This document shows positions 26,845 to 36,584 of a stretch of 37,152 nucleotides of DNA, one piece after another. Source of the DNA: Acidobacteriota bacterium (GTDB lineage: Bacteria > Acidobacteriota > UBA6911 > JACQTF01); NCBI GenBank assembly GCA_016210925.1, contig JACQTF010000055.1, positions 1-37,152 of the forward strand, given 5' to 3'. The stretch's first letter is position 1; every line of letters starts with the position of its first letter. Made by a program: the position numbers and the translations under genes. Under the pieces are notes generated by a model, which saw only the letters and a list, made by a program, of their open reading frames with translations, searched no databases and had not been told where the DNA came from.

Positions 26845-27768
26845 TCACACTGCCCGTGCGGCGACGGTCACTGTGGCGCCTTCGCCCAAAGCGGTCATCA
26901 GCCCATCGAAGGGCTTGAGGAACGGGATGGAAAGGTAAAACAGTGCCAGGCTCAGGTGAGACGTCCTGCGGCGCAGCTTTGCCTTGAGGCTCTGCCTCAA
27001 GGCATGGGCGTTGTGGGCCTTCGATCGAAAGGTGGAAGAGTACACCTGGAAACCAGTCTCCGATAACAAACGCCCGAGGGTGCGGGGGGTGAAGTGGTAG
27101 CGGTGCCGGGGCGCGTCCAGCGCGAACCAGTCGCCTCCGAACCATCGCGCCTGATAGCTGGCCGCGTTCGGCACCTGGACGATCAGCGACCCGCCGGCCT
27201 TGATGATTCGCCTCGCTTCCATGAGATTCGCCCGGGGCTGGTTGGTGTGTTCCAGGGCGGACCAGAACGTCATCACATCGAAAATCGAATCACCCAGCGT
27301 CGATTCCATGAGGGTGCCGGTGAAGATGCGGTCGCGGCCCAACTGGCGAACCGCAGCTTCCGATGGGGGGCCGCCAATTTCAATCCCGAAGCGTTCCCAC
27401 GCCCTCGGGTCCAACGCACGCAGGAAGAGCCCTGATCCGCAGCCCACATCCAGAATGCGTCCCCCTGCCAGGTTGCATCTGAGCAAGAATCTCGTCTTCT
27501 CCGATTGCGACGACCGAATCCAGTCTTGCGAAGGCTCTTGGTTTTCCCCCCAATAGCCGTCGGGGTAGAAGGGGGCCAGTTCCCGCACGCTCATCTCGGG
27601 CAGGGTGCGAAGCACGCCGCAGCCTTCGCAAACCGCTATCGAGAACGCCTCATCCGAGTTGCGCAGCCGGTCCCTGGCCGTGTAGAGTTCCCGGGCGCCG
27701 GTGGCGCCGCACAACTCGCAGGCGCCTGTAAGGGTTTCTGATGGTGGTGGCAGTAAATCCTTCTTCAA
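26845..27768 (-). CDS. SAM-dependent methyltransferase with N-terminal Cys-rich (zinc-ribbon-like) motif
   Basis: CELCGATGARELYTARDRL...CEGCGVLRT; GGRILDVGCGSGLFLRAL; DVMTFWSALEHTNQP. Confidence 0.88.
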   Translation of the reverse strand: MKKDLLPPPSETLTGACELCGATGARELYTARDRLRNSDEAFSIAVCEGCGVLRTLPEMSVRELAPFYPDGYWGENQEPSQDWIRSSQSEKTRFLLRCNLAGGRILDVGCGSGLFLRALDPRAWERFGIEIGGPPSEAAVRQLGRDRIFTGTLMESTLGDSIFDVMTFWSALEHTNQPRANLMEARRIIKAGGSLIVQVPNAASYQARWFGGDWFALDAPRHRYHFTPRTLGRLLSETGFQVYSSTFRSKAHNAHALRQSLKAKLRRRTSHLSLALFYLSIPFLKPFDGLMTALGEGATVTVAARAV

Positions 27769-27900
27769 GGGTAAAAATTCTACCGGGTTCGTCGGCCGGC
27801 CACCCTGGAACTCTGACCCGTGAGCGACGCAGGTGACGGACAGGTGGCACCTGCTGCGGTCTCGGGTTTGAGAATTTTGATTCGCGTAGGGGCGTCGGGT

Positions 27901-28368
27901 TTACAACTCGTCGTGGATGGTGGTGAGCTTCTTGATCTCGTACTCCTTGACGCCGCCAGGAGTGCGGATCTGGATCTCATCGCCTTCCTCCTTCCCCATG
28001 AGGCTCTTGCCGATCGGCGAACTGGTTGAGATCATCCCCCGACCCACGTCCGCTTCCTCCGGCGAGACCAGCTTATAGGTCACGTCCGTGTCCGTGATCA
28101 CATCATGGAGGAGGACGGTGGAGCCATAAGAAACCTTGCCCCTGGGGATCTTGTCCAGGTTCACCATGGAGAGGGCTGAGAGTCGATGCCGGAGCTGCGC
28201 CAGTTTGGACTGCAAGTAGGACTGCCGCTCCTTGGCGGCCTGATATTCTGCGTTCTCCCGCAAGTCCCCGTGCTCGAGTGCCAGCTTGAGTTCCAGGGGG
28301 AGCTCGTGCGTCAGCTCGCGCTGGATGCGGCTGACCTCGTCCTGGAGTTTCTTTCGAGCGTCCTGCAT
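27901..28368 (-). CDS. greA: Transcription elongation factor GreA
   Basis: ELKLALEHGDLRENAEYQAAKERQ...SPIGKSLMGKEEGDEIQIRTPGGVKEYEI. Confidence 0.93.
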   Translation of the reverse strand: MQDARKKLQDEVSRIQRELTHELPLELKLALEHGDLRENAEYQAAKERQSYLQSKLAQLRHRLSALSMVNLDKIPRGKVSYGSTVLLHDVITDTDVTYKLVSPEEADVGRGMISTSSPIGKSLMGKEEGDEIQIRTPGGVKEYEIKKLTTIHDEL

Positions 28369-28403
28369 AGGTCCCGATTATAGTCGAAAGGGGCGAGGCG
28401 ACG

Positions 28404-29843
28404 CTACCGAACGGCCAGGACGGACCGGCTGGCCAGGTCCAGCAGAGCGGACGGGTACAGGCCCGTCAGCAGCGTCCCCAGGGCAGCCAGGACCAGGGCG
28501 ACCGCTGCGGGCACCGGGATCTCCACCGACGGCACCTGCGCCGCCGGCTCCTGCATGTACATGATGACGATGATGCGGAGGTAGTAATAGGCAGAGACCG
28601 CGCTGTTGAGAACGGCAATCACCACCAACCCTACGTGGTGGGACTGCACCGCCGCGGCGAACAGGAACACCTTGCCCATGAAGCCGCCCGTCGCAGGGAT
28701 GCCGATGAGCGACAGAAGAAAGAGGGACAAGCAGCCGGTCAGAAACGGATAGCGGAACCCGATTCCCGCATAGTCGGACAGATGGACGCGCGTCTCCCCG
28801 GCGCCGCTCCAGATCACCACGACGGTAAAAGCCCCCAGGTTCATCAGGGCGTACACGACGGCGTAGTAGAGCACCGCGGAGATGCCCAGTTCGTTCCGGG
28901 CGACGAGGCCCACGAGAAGGTAGCCCGCATGGGCGACGGAGGAATAGGCGAGAAGGCGCTTGATATTGGATTGGGTGATGGCCGCCACGTTACCCACGGT
29001 CATGGTGAGGACGGCCACCAGCCCAAGCACATCGCCCCAGTGGTTTTCCATGTCCGGGAGCGCGGAGTAGAGCACCCTCACCAGGGCGGCGAACCCCGCG
29101 GCTTTGGGTCCCACGGCCAGAAAGGCGGTGACCGGAGAAGGTGCGCCCTCGTAGACGTCCGGCGTCCACACGTGAAAGGGCGCCATGGCCACCTTGAAAC
29201 CAAACCCCACGAGAAGCAGGGCGAGACCCACCAGGAAGAAGGCTGAAGGCCCCTGCGCCGACAGCGCTTCCGCCACCCGATCGAAGCGCGTGCTCCCCGT
29301 CTGGCCGTACAGGAAGGCGATTCCGTACAGCAAGACCGCCGTGGAGAAGGCGCCCAGGATAAAGTACTTCACCGCCGATTCGTTTGAGCGGGGATCCGAC
29401 CGCTTGAAGCCCGCCAGGACGTACGTTGAGATGGCGACCGTCTCCAGACCGATGAACATCAGGATCAGGTCCACGCTCGCGGCCATGAACGACATGCCGG
29501 TGGTGGCAAACAGCACGAGGGCGTAAAACTCCGAGTGATGGACACCCTCCCGCTTCAGGTACTGTAAGGAGATCAGGATCGTCCCGATGGAAACACCGAA
29601 GAAGAGCCAGCGGAAGAACACGCTGTAACTGTCCAGTTGCACCATGCCGCCAAAGGCTGTCATCGTCCGCCCTGACTGAGCTGCGCCGGCCACGCCAGCC
29701 GCCAGCAGTCCCGCCACGCCCAGCCAGCCCAGTCGCCCCTTGTGCTGGGGCGCCGTGAAGGGATCCAGGAGCATGATGGCGATCCCGGTGGCGGCGGTGA
29801 TGATCTCAGGCAAAATGGCCAGGTAGTGAAGATCCGTGGGCAT
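28404..29843 (-). CDS. nuoN: NADH-quinone oxidoreductase subunit N, second copy
   Basis: FHVWTPDVYEGAPSPVTAFLAVGPKAAG...SNIKRLLAYSSVAHAGYLLVG. Confidence 0.94.
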   Translation of the reverse strand: MPTDLHYLAILPEIITAATGIAIMLLDPFTAPQHKGRLGWLGVAGLLAAGVAGAAQSGRTMTAFGGMVQLDSYSVFFRWLFFGVSIGTILISLQYLKREGVHHSEFYALVLFATTGMSFMAASVDLILMFIGLETVAISTYVLAGFKRSDPRSNESAVKYFILGAFSTAVLLYGIAFLYGQTGSTRFDRVAEALSAQGPSAFFLVGLALLLVGFGFKVAMAPFHVWTPDVYEGAPSPVTAFLAVGPKAAGFAALVRVLYSALPDMENHWGDVLGLVAVLTMTVGNVAAITQSNIKRLLAYSSVAHAGYLLVGLVARNELGISAVLYYAVVYALMNLGAFTVVVIWSGAGETRVHLSDYAGIGFRYPFLTGCLSLFLLSLIGIPATGGFMGKVFLFAAAVQSHHVGLVVIAVLNSAVSAYYYLRIIVIMYMQEPAAQVPSVEIPVPAAVALVLAALGTLLTGLYPSALLDLASRSVLAVR

Positions 29844-31354
29844 CAGGGTCGGATGGGTCGCGATGTCTTTTCTACGGTGTACGTTCTTCCCAGGGTATCA
29901 ATTCGGGTGATGATCTGCTCGACCGAGGCATCCATGCGGCGGAGAAAGGTAGCCGGATAAAGTCCCATCCAGACCATCAGGACCACCAGGGGCACCAGGA
30001 TGACGATCTCTCGCTTGCCCAAGTCCCGGAGCTGGCGGTTTTCCTCAAGGTGGACTTCGCCGAAGTGCACCCGCTGATACATCCACAGCATGTACGCGGC
30101 GGCCAGGATGACGCCGGAGGCAGCCACCGCGCCGTAGAAGCGATCGGCGATGAAGGCGCCCTGCAGCGCCAGGAATTCGCCCACAAAGTTGTTGAGCCCC
30201 GGCAGGCCGATGGACGACAGGGTCACGATCATAAAGAACGAGGAATACACCGGCATGGAGTGGGCGAGACCTCCGAAATCCCGAATGAGCCGCGTATGAC
30301 GCCGGTCGTAGAGCATCCCCACCAGGAGAAACAAGGCTCCCGTGGAGATCCCGTGGTTGAGCATCTGGTAAGTGGCACCCTCGATTCCCTGGGCGTTGAA
30401 CGCGAAGATGCCCAGGACCACAAAGCCCAGATGGCTGACCGAAGAGTAAGCCACCAGGCGCTTCAGGTCCGGTTGAACCATGGACACCAGCGCCCCATAG
30501 AGGATTCCGACGATGGCCAAAAAGGAGATGAAGGGCGCCCACTGGACCGCCACTTCGGGAAACAGCGGCAGGCAAAAGCGAAGCAGTCCGTACGCACCCA
30601 TCTTCAGCAGGACGCCCGCAAGGATGACGGAACCCGCCGTGGGCGCCTCGGTGTGCGCATCCGGAAGCCAGGTGTGAAAAGGGAACAGCGGCACCTTGAT
30701 GGCGAAGGCGATGAAAAAGCCCCAGAAGAGCCAGACCTGGGTTCCATAAGGGAGCTGGACGGTCTCAAGGATTTCCAGCAGGTTGAAAGTCCTGGCGCCC
30801 GTCAAGAAATAGAGCGCCAGGATGCTGACCAGCATCAGGAGGGAACCGGCCATGGTGTACAGGATGAACTTGATGGCGGCGTAGATCCTGCGCTCGGAGC
30901 CCCAAATGCCGATCAAGAAGTACATGGGAATGAGCATCACTTCCCAAAAAACGTAGAACAGAACCAGGTCCAGGGAGGCAAAGACACCCAGCATGCCCGT
31001 CTCGAGCAAAAGCAGGAAGGCCATGAAAGCCTTCACATGGTGCTCCACGGTCCAAGAGGCCAGGACAGCCAGAGGGGTCAGGAAGGCGGTCAGAAGTACC
31101 AAAAGGAGGCTGATGCCGTCCACACCCAGGAGATACTCCACCTGGAAGCTCTCGATCCAGCGGGCGCGCTCCACGAATTGGAAATCCGAGGAACCGGGAT
31201 CGAAGCGGAGGAAGAGGAACACCGCCAGGACCAAGGTGGCCAAGGAAACCAGCAAAGCCAGCCCCCTGACCGCGGACGTGCCCCGAACGAAGACCAGCGC
31301 CGCCGCGCCCAGGGCGGGAAGAAAGATCAGCCACGAGAGGAGGTGGTCCATCAC
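29843..31354 (-). CDS. nuoM: NADH-quinone oxidoreductase subunit M, second copy
   Basis: FWEVMLIPMYFLIGIWGSERR; FPFHTWLPDAHTEAPTAGSVILAGVLLKMGAYG. Confidence 0.95.
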   Translation of the reverse strand: MMDHLLSWLIFLPALGAAALVFVRGTSAVRGLALLVSLATLVLAVFLFLRFDPGSSDFQFVERARWIESFQVEYLLGVDGISLLLVLLTAFLTPLAVLASWTVEHHVKAFMAFLLLLETGMLGVFASLDLVLFYVFWEVMLIPMYFLIGIWGSERRIYAAIKFILYTMAGSLLMLVSILALYFLTGARTFNLLEILETVQLPYGTQVWLFWGFFIAFAIKVPLFPFHTWLPDAHTEAPTAGSVILAGVLLKMGAYGLLRFCLPLFPEVAVQWAPFISFLAIVGILYGALVSMVQPDLKRLVAYSSVSHLGFVVLGIFAFNAQGIEGATYQMLNHGISTGALFLLVGMLYDRRHTRLIRDFGGLAHSMPVYSSFFMIVTLSSIGLPGLNNFVGEFLALQGAFIADRFYGAVAASGVILAAAYMLWMYQRVHFGEVHLEENRQLRDLGKREIVILVPLVVLMVWMGLYPATFLRRMDASVEQIITRIDTLGRTYTVEKTSRPIRP

Positions 31355-31373
31355 GATGTTCCCGGGAACGGGA

Positions 31374-33263
31374 TCAGCCGCCCATCCAGTAGTACACCAG
31401 GATCCCCACGGTACCCAGCAAGATCCAGGTTGCGTAGGCTCGCGCGTATCCCGTCTGCATCTGCCGCAGGAACCCGCTCAAGTCCCGCACCAGACCCGCG
31501 GTACCGTTGACCGCGCCGTCCACCACGCGCTCGTCCACGCCTCGCCAGAGGAAGTGGTCCGATACTCTCTTCAGGGGGTGGACGAAAAGGCGATCGTACA
31601 ACTCATCCACGTAATACTTTCGCCACAACAACCGGTGCGCCCCTCCCAGAGCCTGTTGGGCGGCAGCAGCCCAGGTCGGGTTCCGCACATAAAAGAGGTA
31701 AGCCGCCAGGATCCCCAGGCCCGACGCTACCGCTGTCAGGAGGACCAGCGCCTCCGAATGCTCTCCGCGGGCTGGCAACGGCTCTCCCGTCACCGGCTCC
31801 AGGAAGCCCTCGAGGTACCCGTAGCCGTAGCCGCCGAAGAGGGAGAGCAACGCCAGCAGCACCAGGGGCACCGCCATGGACGGGGGTGGTTCATGGATCC
31901 CCCGACGAAGTTCGGGGGCCAGCCGCTGCTCGCCGTGAAATGTGAGAAAAAACAGGCGGAACATATAAAAAGCCGTCAGAACCGCCGTCGCCAACCCCAC
32001 AATCCCTATCACGGTATGGCCGGACGAAAACGACCGGACCAGGATTTCGTCCTTGGAGAAAAAGCCGCTGGTCAACGGCACTCCGGAGATAGCCACGGTC
32101 GCAGCCAGGAACGTCCAGTAGGTGACGGGAAGATATTTTCGCAACCCACCCATGCGCAGAATATCCGTCTCGTTCTGCAGAGCGCGCATCACGCTTCCAG
32201 CGCCCAGAAAGAGGAGTGCCTTGAAATAGGCGTGCGTGGACAGGTGAAAAATGCTGGCGGCGTACCCGCCGACGCCGGCCGCCGCGAACATATAGCCGAT
32301 CTGGCTGATGGTCGAGTAGGCCAGGATGCGCTTGATGTCCCGCTGAACCAGGGCAATGGTGGCCGCGTAGAACGCGGTGAAGATCCCTACCGTCGCCACC
32401 AGTCCCGACACGCCGGGAGTCAAGCTGTACAACGGGTTCAAGCGGACGACCATATAGACCCCGGCGGTCACCATGGTCGCCGCGTGGATCAGGGCGCTGA
32501 CCGGAGTCGGGCCCTCCATCGCATCCGGCAGCCAGACATAGAGGGGCACCTGGGCGCTTTTCCCGGTCGCGCCGATGAACAGCAAGAAAGCGATCCAACT
32601 CAGCGTCCCCCATTTCCCGCTCTCCGCCGCGAACTCGCCCTCAGGACCAAGTTGCTGAAAGATGGCCTGAAAATCCAGGGTCTGGAACGTGAGGAAAGCC
32701 AGCAGGATGCCCAAAAGAAACCCGAAGTCCCCCACCCGGTTAACGACAAAGGCCTTCTTGCCGGCGTCGGAGGCCGATTTCTTGAAATACCAGTACCCGA
32801 TCAGCAGGTAGGAACAGAGCCCCACCCCCTCCCAGCCCACGAACATCAGGAGAAGGTTGTTGGCCGCCACGAGCAACAGCATGGAGGACATGAACAGGTT
32901 GAGGTAAGCGAAGTACCGATAGAATCCTTCCCCCGCCCACATGTAGCCCACCGAATAGACATGGATCAGCAATCCCACGCCAGTCACCAACAACATCATC
33001 ACCGCGGAGAGGGGATCCAGTAAGAACTCGAAGCGGGCCACGAAATCTCCCGATTCCACCCAGGTGAACAGCGGGTGGATCACATGGCGTTCCTCAGGAG
33101 GGACTTGCATCAGAGCGTAGAAGGCCCGGGCGGACAGCAAGAGCGAGGCGGCCACGACCAGGCACGCGATCCATGCCACGGCCTGTTTGGGCAGTCTCTT
33201 GCCCACCAGGCCGTTCGCCAGGAATCCTACGAGCGGGAGAATGGGAATCAGCCAAAAGGAGTC
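31374..33263 (-). CDS. nuoL: NADH-quinone oxidoreductase subunit L, second copy
   Basis: GWEGVGLCSYLLIGYWYFKKSASDAGKKAFVVNRVGD; PLYVWLPDAMEGPTPVSALIHAATMVTAGVYM; start taken at MDSFWLIP. Confidence 0.95.
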   Translation of the reverse strand, partial: DSFWLIPILPLVGFLANGLVGKRLPKQAVAWIACLVVAASLLLSARAFYALMQVPPEERHVIHPLFTWVESGDFVARFEFLLDPLSAVMMLLVTGVGLLIHVYSVGYMWAGEGFYRYFAYLNLFMSSMLLLVAANNLLLMFVGWEGVGLCSYLLIGYWYFKKSASDAGKKAFVVNRVGDFGFLLGILLAFLTFQTLDFQAIFQQLGPEGEFAAESGKWGTLSWIAFLLFIGATGKSAQVPLYVWLPDAMEGPTPVSALIHAATMVTAGVYMVVRLNPLYSLTPGVSGLVATVGIFTAFYAATIALVQRDIKRILAYSTISQIGYMFAAAGVGGYAASIFHLSTHAYFKALLFLGAGSVMRALQNETDILRMGGLRKYLPVTYWTFLAATVAISGVPLTSGFFSKDEILVRSFSSGHTVIGIVGLATAVLTAFYMFRLFFLTFHGEQRLAPELRRGIHEPPPSMAVPLVLLALLSLFGGYGYGYLEGFLEPVTGEPLPARGEHSEALVLLTAVASGLGILAAYLFYVRNPTWAAAAQQALGGAHRLLWRKYYVDELYDRLFVHPLKRVSDHFLWRGVDERVVDGAVNGTAGLVRDLSGFLRQMQTGYARAYATWILLGTVGILVYYWMGG

Positions 33264-33326
33264 CATCGCCTTGCCATGTGCCTCGCCGCCGGGGCAGGGA
33301 CCGTGCACCCAGAGGGGATCGCGGCG

Positions 33327-33629
33327 CTAATCCCTCAGCGAAGCCGTCTCGTCCGCGTTCACCGTCTTCCGATTCTTATAAGTGGCGATGACGATGGCCA
33401 GGCCCACGGCGGCCTCGGCGGCAGCCACCACCATGACGAAGAACACCAGCACCTGGCCACTGACCTGGTTCCATTCTCGAGCGAAAGCAAGAAACGTGAG
33501 GTTGGCGGAGTTGAGCATCAACTCCACGCTCATGAACATGGTGATCAGGTTGCGTTTGAGGATCACCCCCAAGGCGCCCACGCTGAAGAGCAGTGCTCCC
33601 AGGATCAGGTAGTAGTTGAGTGGAACCAA
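33327..33629 (-). CDS. nuoK: NADH-quinone oxidoreductase subunit K, second copy
   Basis: MSVELMLNSANLTFLAF...AAAEAAVGLAIVIATYKNR. Confidence 0.95.
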   Translation of the reverse strand: MVPLNYYLILGALLFSVGALGVILKRNLITMFMSVELMLNSANLTFLAFAREWNQVSGQVLVFFVMVVAAAEAAVGLAIVIATYKNRKTVNADETASLRD

Positions 33630-33635
33630 GGGCCC

Positions 33636-34127
33636 TCACACTTTCTTCTTAGCCATCACGATGGCTCCCAGGATAGCCACCAGGATCAGGACGGAAGTCA
33701 ACTCGAACGGGAGCAGGTACTCCGTAAACAAAGCCCGTCCCACGGCCTCGATCGCGCTGGGCCCGTCCGCCGGGCGGGCCTCCGGCGTCCCGGCGCTGCG
33801 GATCAAAAAGAACAGGGCCAGCGCCAGGAAGGCAACCATCGGAAGGGCGACAAAAATCAATCCCGGATTCTTGTCCACTTCTTCGGCCTCGCTCTTGGGA
33901 TCCAGGAGCATGATGACGAAGAGAAACAGGACCATGATGGCCCCGGAATACACGATCACCTGGATCGCGGCGATGAAAGGAGCGCCCAGCAAGGCGTACA
34001 GCCCGGCCAGGGCACCCAGGGAAACGATGAGGGAGAGGGCGCTATGGACCGCACGCCTTTGGGCCAGCACGTTGGCCGCTCCCGCCAGGGTCACCGCAGC
34101 CAGGATGAAGAAGATCCAACGCTCCAT
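33636..34127 (-). CDS. nuoJ: NADH-quinone oxidoreductase subunit J, second copy
   Basis: MERWIFFILAAVTLAGAANVLAQRRAVHSALSLIVSLG...[21 protein letters not shown]; start at 34127 preferred over the repeat-encoded ATG at 34199. Confidence 0.93.
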   Translation of the reverse strand: MERWIFFILAAVTLAGAANVLAQRRAVHSALSLIVSLGALAGLYALLGAPFIAAIQVIVYSGAIMVLFLFVIMLLDPKSEAEEVDKNPGLIFVALPMVAFLALALFFLIRSAGTPEARPADGPSAIEAVGRALFTEYLLPFELTSVLILVAILGAIVMAKKKV

Positions 34128-34139
34128 AGCAAAAACCCT

Positions 34140-34225
34140 GGAAGACTGGAAGATTGGAAGAATGGAAGGATGAGAAAAGTCAATCTTCCAGTCTTCCATT
34201 CTTCCATTCTTCCAACTCTTCCAGG
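34140..34225 (-). repeat. Octamer-based inverted repeat between nuoE and nuoJ2
   Basis: GGAAGACT GGAAGATT GGAAGAAT GGAAGGAT - 12 nt - TCTTCCAG TCTTCCAT TCTTCCAT TCTTCCAA; same family as 2112-2191. Confidence 0.9.
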
Positions 34226-34671
34226 ATGGAATCCACCTTCTCCGGCGTCAGATTCTCGTGGTAGCGGAGATTCACCTGGAGGACCGGCGCGGTGCCGCAC
34301 GAGGCCAGGCACTCGACCTCCAGGAGTGTGAATTTCCCGTCCGATGTCGTCTGCCCGAAGTTGATCCCCAGCTTTGCCTTCAGATGCTCGGCAATCTTCT
34401 TGGCGCCACAAATCATGCAGGAGATATTCATGCACACTGTGATCACGTGGCGGCCCACGGGCCGTTTGAAGAACATGGAATAGAAAGAAGCCACGGCCCA
34501 TACTTCATTCCATGAGAGCTCGAGGAACTGAGCGACGGACCGCACCGCCTCGTCCGAGATGTAGCCAAACTGTTCCTGAGCGATGAAAAGCGCCGGGATC
34601 AAAACAGAGCGTTTGTCGGGATAGTGGAGGAAGAGGCGTTCAATCCTGGCTTTGCTTTCGTCGGAGAGCAT
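34180..34671 (-). CDS. nuoE: NADH-quinone oxidoreductase subunit E (24 kDa, [2Fe-2S])
   Basis: IPALFIAQEQFGYIS...ASFYSMF; Cys pattern CMNISC and CLASCG; C-terminal EEWKNGRLED lies in the octamer repeat. Confidence 0.93.
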   Translation of the reverse strand: MLSDESKARIERLFLHYPDKRSVLIPALFIAQEQFGYISDEAVRSVAQFLELSWNEVWAVASFYSMFFKRPVGRHVITVCMNISCMICGAKKIAEHLKAKLGINFGQTTSDGKFTLLEVECLASCGTAPVLQVNLRYHENLTPEKVDSILEELEEWKNGRLED

Positions 34672-34848
34672 CTGGAAGGAGTCGGGAAGCTGAACGCTAC
34701 TGCCGAATTCTCTTCAACCTGCACAAAAATTGAACTTTAATGAACGGCGCTCAAGCAGTCAAGGTTTTTCCCGACTTCGGCCCCGCACCTCCATTCTCGG
34801 CCCGGGGGTGCTATAATCATCCCTTCTCGGCCTTCGGGCCGCGGCGGC

Positions 34849-35412
34849 ATGCAGACGGGCTTCAACAGCGATGTTGCTTTCGGAGACGCCACCTTCCATG
34901 TCCAGACGGAAGACCAGGGTGGCAAAGAGCCTAGCATTGTCACCCTGGTGTACCGATCCGGGAAAATTCTGTATTCGCGCCGCACCCCGTATCCGACCCC
35001 TCTGGCCGGGGAGCGTCTCCGGGAGTTGATGCATCAGCAGCACCGGGATGTGGTGGAGGGCGTTCGCCGGGGAGAGATCGAGCCTCTCAGGCCCCGCGTT
35101 GCCCCTCAGGGCCCCGCTTGGGAGGTCCGTGTGGAACCCGCCGGTCCCAGCTTCACGCCGGGCAGCCTGTCCCTCCAGATCCAGGTTCAGAGCAAGAATG
35201 CTTCCAGACCGGTGGTGGATGGGAAGGTCTGGATTAAAATCGTCGGCCCTTGTATTCCACCCAGGATCTACTCCGGCCGCACCGACCCCCACGGATGCTG
35301 CACCGTGGAACTCCTAATCCCGCCGCTGCGCTCTCACGGTGAGCTGGAACTGGTCGTGGAACATCCCGAGGGCCGCTTCGAAAAGCACTTTCCTCTCCAA
35401 CCGGCCGGATGA
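34849..35412 (+). CDS. Hypothetical protein
   Basis: ORF with TATAAT box at 34812-34817; 4-nt ATGA overlap with aroB; no recognised domain. Confidence 0.6.
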   Translation: MQTGFNSDVAFGDATFHVQTEDQGGKEPSIVTLVYRSGKILYSRRTPYPTPLAGERLRELMHQQHRDVVEGVRRGEIEPLRPRVAPQGPAWEVRVEPAGPSFTPGSLSLQIQVQSKNASRPVVDGKVWIKIVGPCIPPRIYSGRTDPHGCCTVELLIPPLRSHGELELVVEHPEGRFEKHFPLQPAG

Positions 35413-36527
35413 GTTCTCGCAACGAGCCCCCGAAAGTACTTCGGACCCTCCACGTTCGGTTGAAGGACCGAGGCTATCCGATCCATATCGGTCCGCGAGC
35501 GCTGGATGAGACAGGCGCCCTGCTGTCAGACCTGGGCATCCGGGGCACGGTGTTCTTGGTCACCCAGAGAAAGATCCGCACGCTGTTCGGCGCTCGATTG
35601 CGGCGCAGTCTGGAGCGGCACGGGATTCCCTTGCAGGAGATCCTCATTCCCGACGGGGAGCAGTTCAAGACCCTGGCTACGGTGGAAAAAATCTACCGGG
35701 CACTGACGCTCCACAAGGCTGATCGGCGAGCCACGCTAGTGGTCCTGGGAGGAGGGGTGCCGGGCGACATCGCCGGATTTGCGGCGGCCACCTACCTCCG
35801 GGGCATCCCCTATGTCCAGATCCCCACCTCGCTCCTGGCCCAGGTGGACAGCTCCGTTGGAGGAAAGGTGGGGGTAAACCTCCGAGAGGCCAAGAACCTG
35901 GTGGGGGCCTTCCATCAACCCGCTTGCGTGATCGCGGATCCGGGGGTGCTGAAGGAACTGCCCAGGCGGGAATTCGTAGCAGGACTGTTCGAAGTAATCA
36001 AATATGGGATCATCAAGGACCCACGGCTCTTCCACCTGTTGGAAGTGCGCCTGGAGGGGGTGCTGGCGCACCAGGAAGATCTGCTGGCGGAAATCATCGA
36101 AGGCTGCTGCCGCATCAAGGCCCGAGTGGTGGAAAGGGACGAACGGGAGGCAGGCCTGCGCCGGATTTTGAACTTCGGTCACACGTTCGGCCATGCCCTG
36201 GAAGCAGCCACCCACTACCGGCGCTTCAAACACGGAGAGGCAGTGGCCTGGGGCATGCTTTTTGCCACTCGAATCGCGCGGGAGATGCGGCTGGTCTCCA
36301 CGGCATCCGCCCTCCGAATTGGATCTTTGATTCACCGGCTTCAGCCGCTTCCGGGGCTCGCAGGAATCCCCCTGACCCCTCTGCTTCGGGCCATGGAAGT
36401 GGACAAAAAGGTCCAGCACGGAAGGATCCACTTCGTGCTCCCCGAGCGCATTGGAAAGGTAGTCATCCGAAGCGATGTTCCCCCGGCGCTGGTGTCCAAG
36501 ACCGCCCGGCAGATGTTGAGCACATGA
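35409..36527 (+). CDS. aroB: 3-dehydroquinate synthase
   Basis: IPDGEQFKTLATVEKIY; VLGGGVPGDIAGFAAATYLRGIPYVQIPTSLLAQVDSSVGGKVGVN; NFGHTFGHALE. Confidence 0.97.
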   Translation: MSSRNEPPKVLRTLHVRLKDRGYPIHIGPRALDETGALLSDLGIRGTVFLVTQRKIRTLFGARLRRSLERHGIPLQEILIPDGEQFKTLATVEKIYRALTLHKADRRATLVVLGGGVPGDIAGFAAATYLRGIPYVQIPTSLLAQVDSSVGGKVGVNLREAKNLVGAFHQPACVIADPGVLKELPRREFVAGLFEVIKYGIIKDPRLFHLLEVRLEGVLAHQEDLLAEIIEGCCRIKARVVERDEREAGLRRILNFGHTFGHALEAATHYRRFKHGEAVAWGMLFATRIAREMRLVSTASALRIGSLIHRLQPLPGLAGIPLTPLLRAMEVDKKVQHGRIHFVLPERIGKVVIRSDVPPALVSKTARQMLST

Positions 36528-36584
36528 CCCCGCACCTACCGTTCTTTTCGCCCAAAACCGATCTAACCAAGCGTAGGTGCGGGG
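36528..36584 (+). repeat. Inverted-repeat element, family CCCCGCACCTA/TAGGTGCGGGG, copy C
   Basis: CCCCGCACCTAC (36528-36539) and GTAGGTGCGGGG (36573-36584), perfect 12 bp. Confidence 0.9.
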
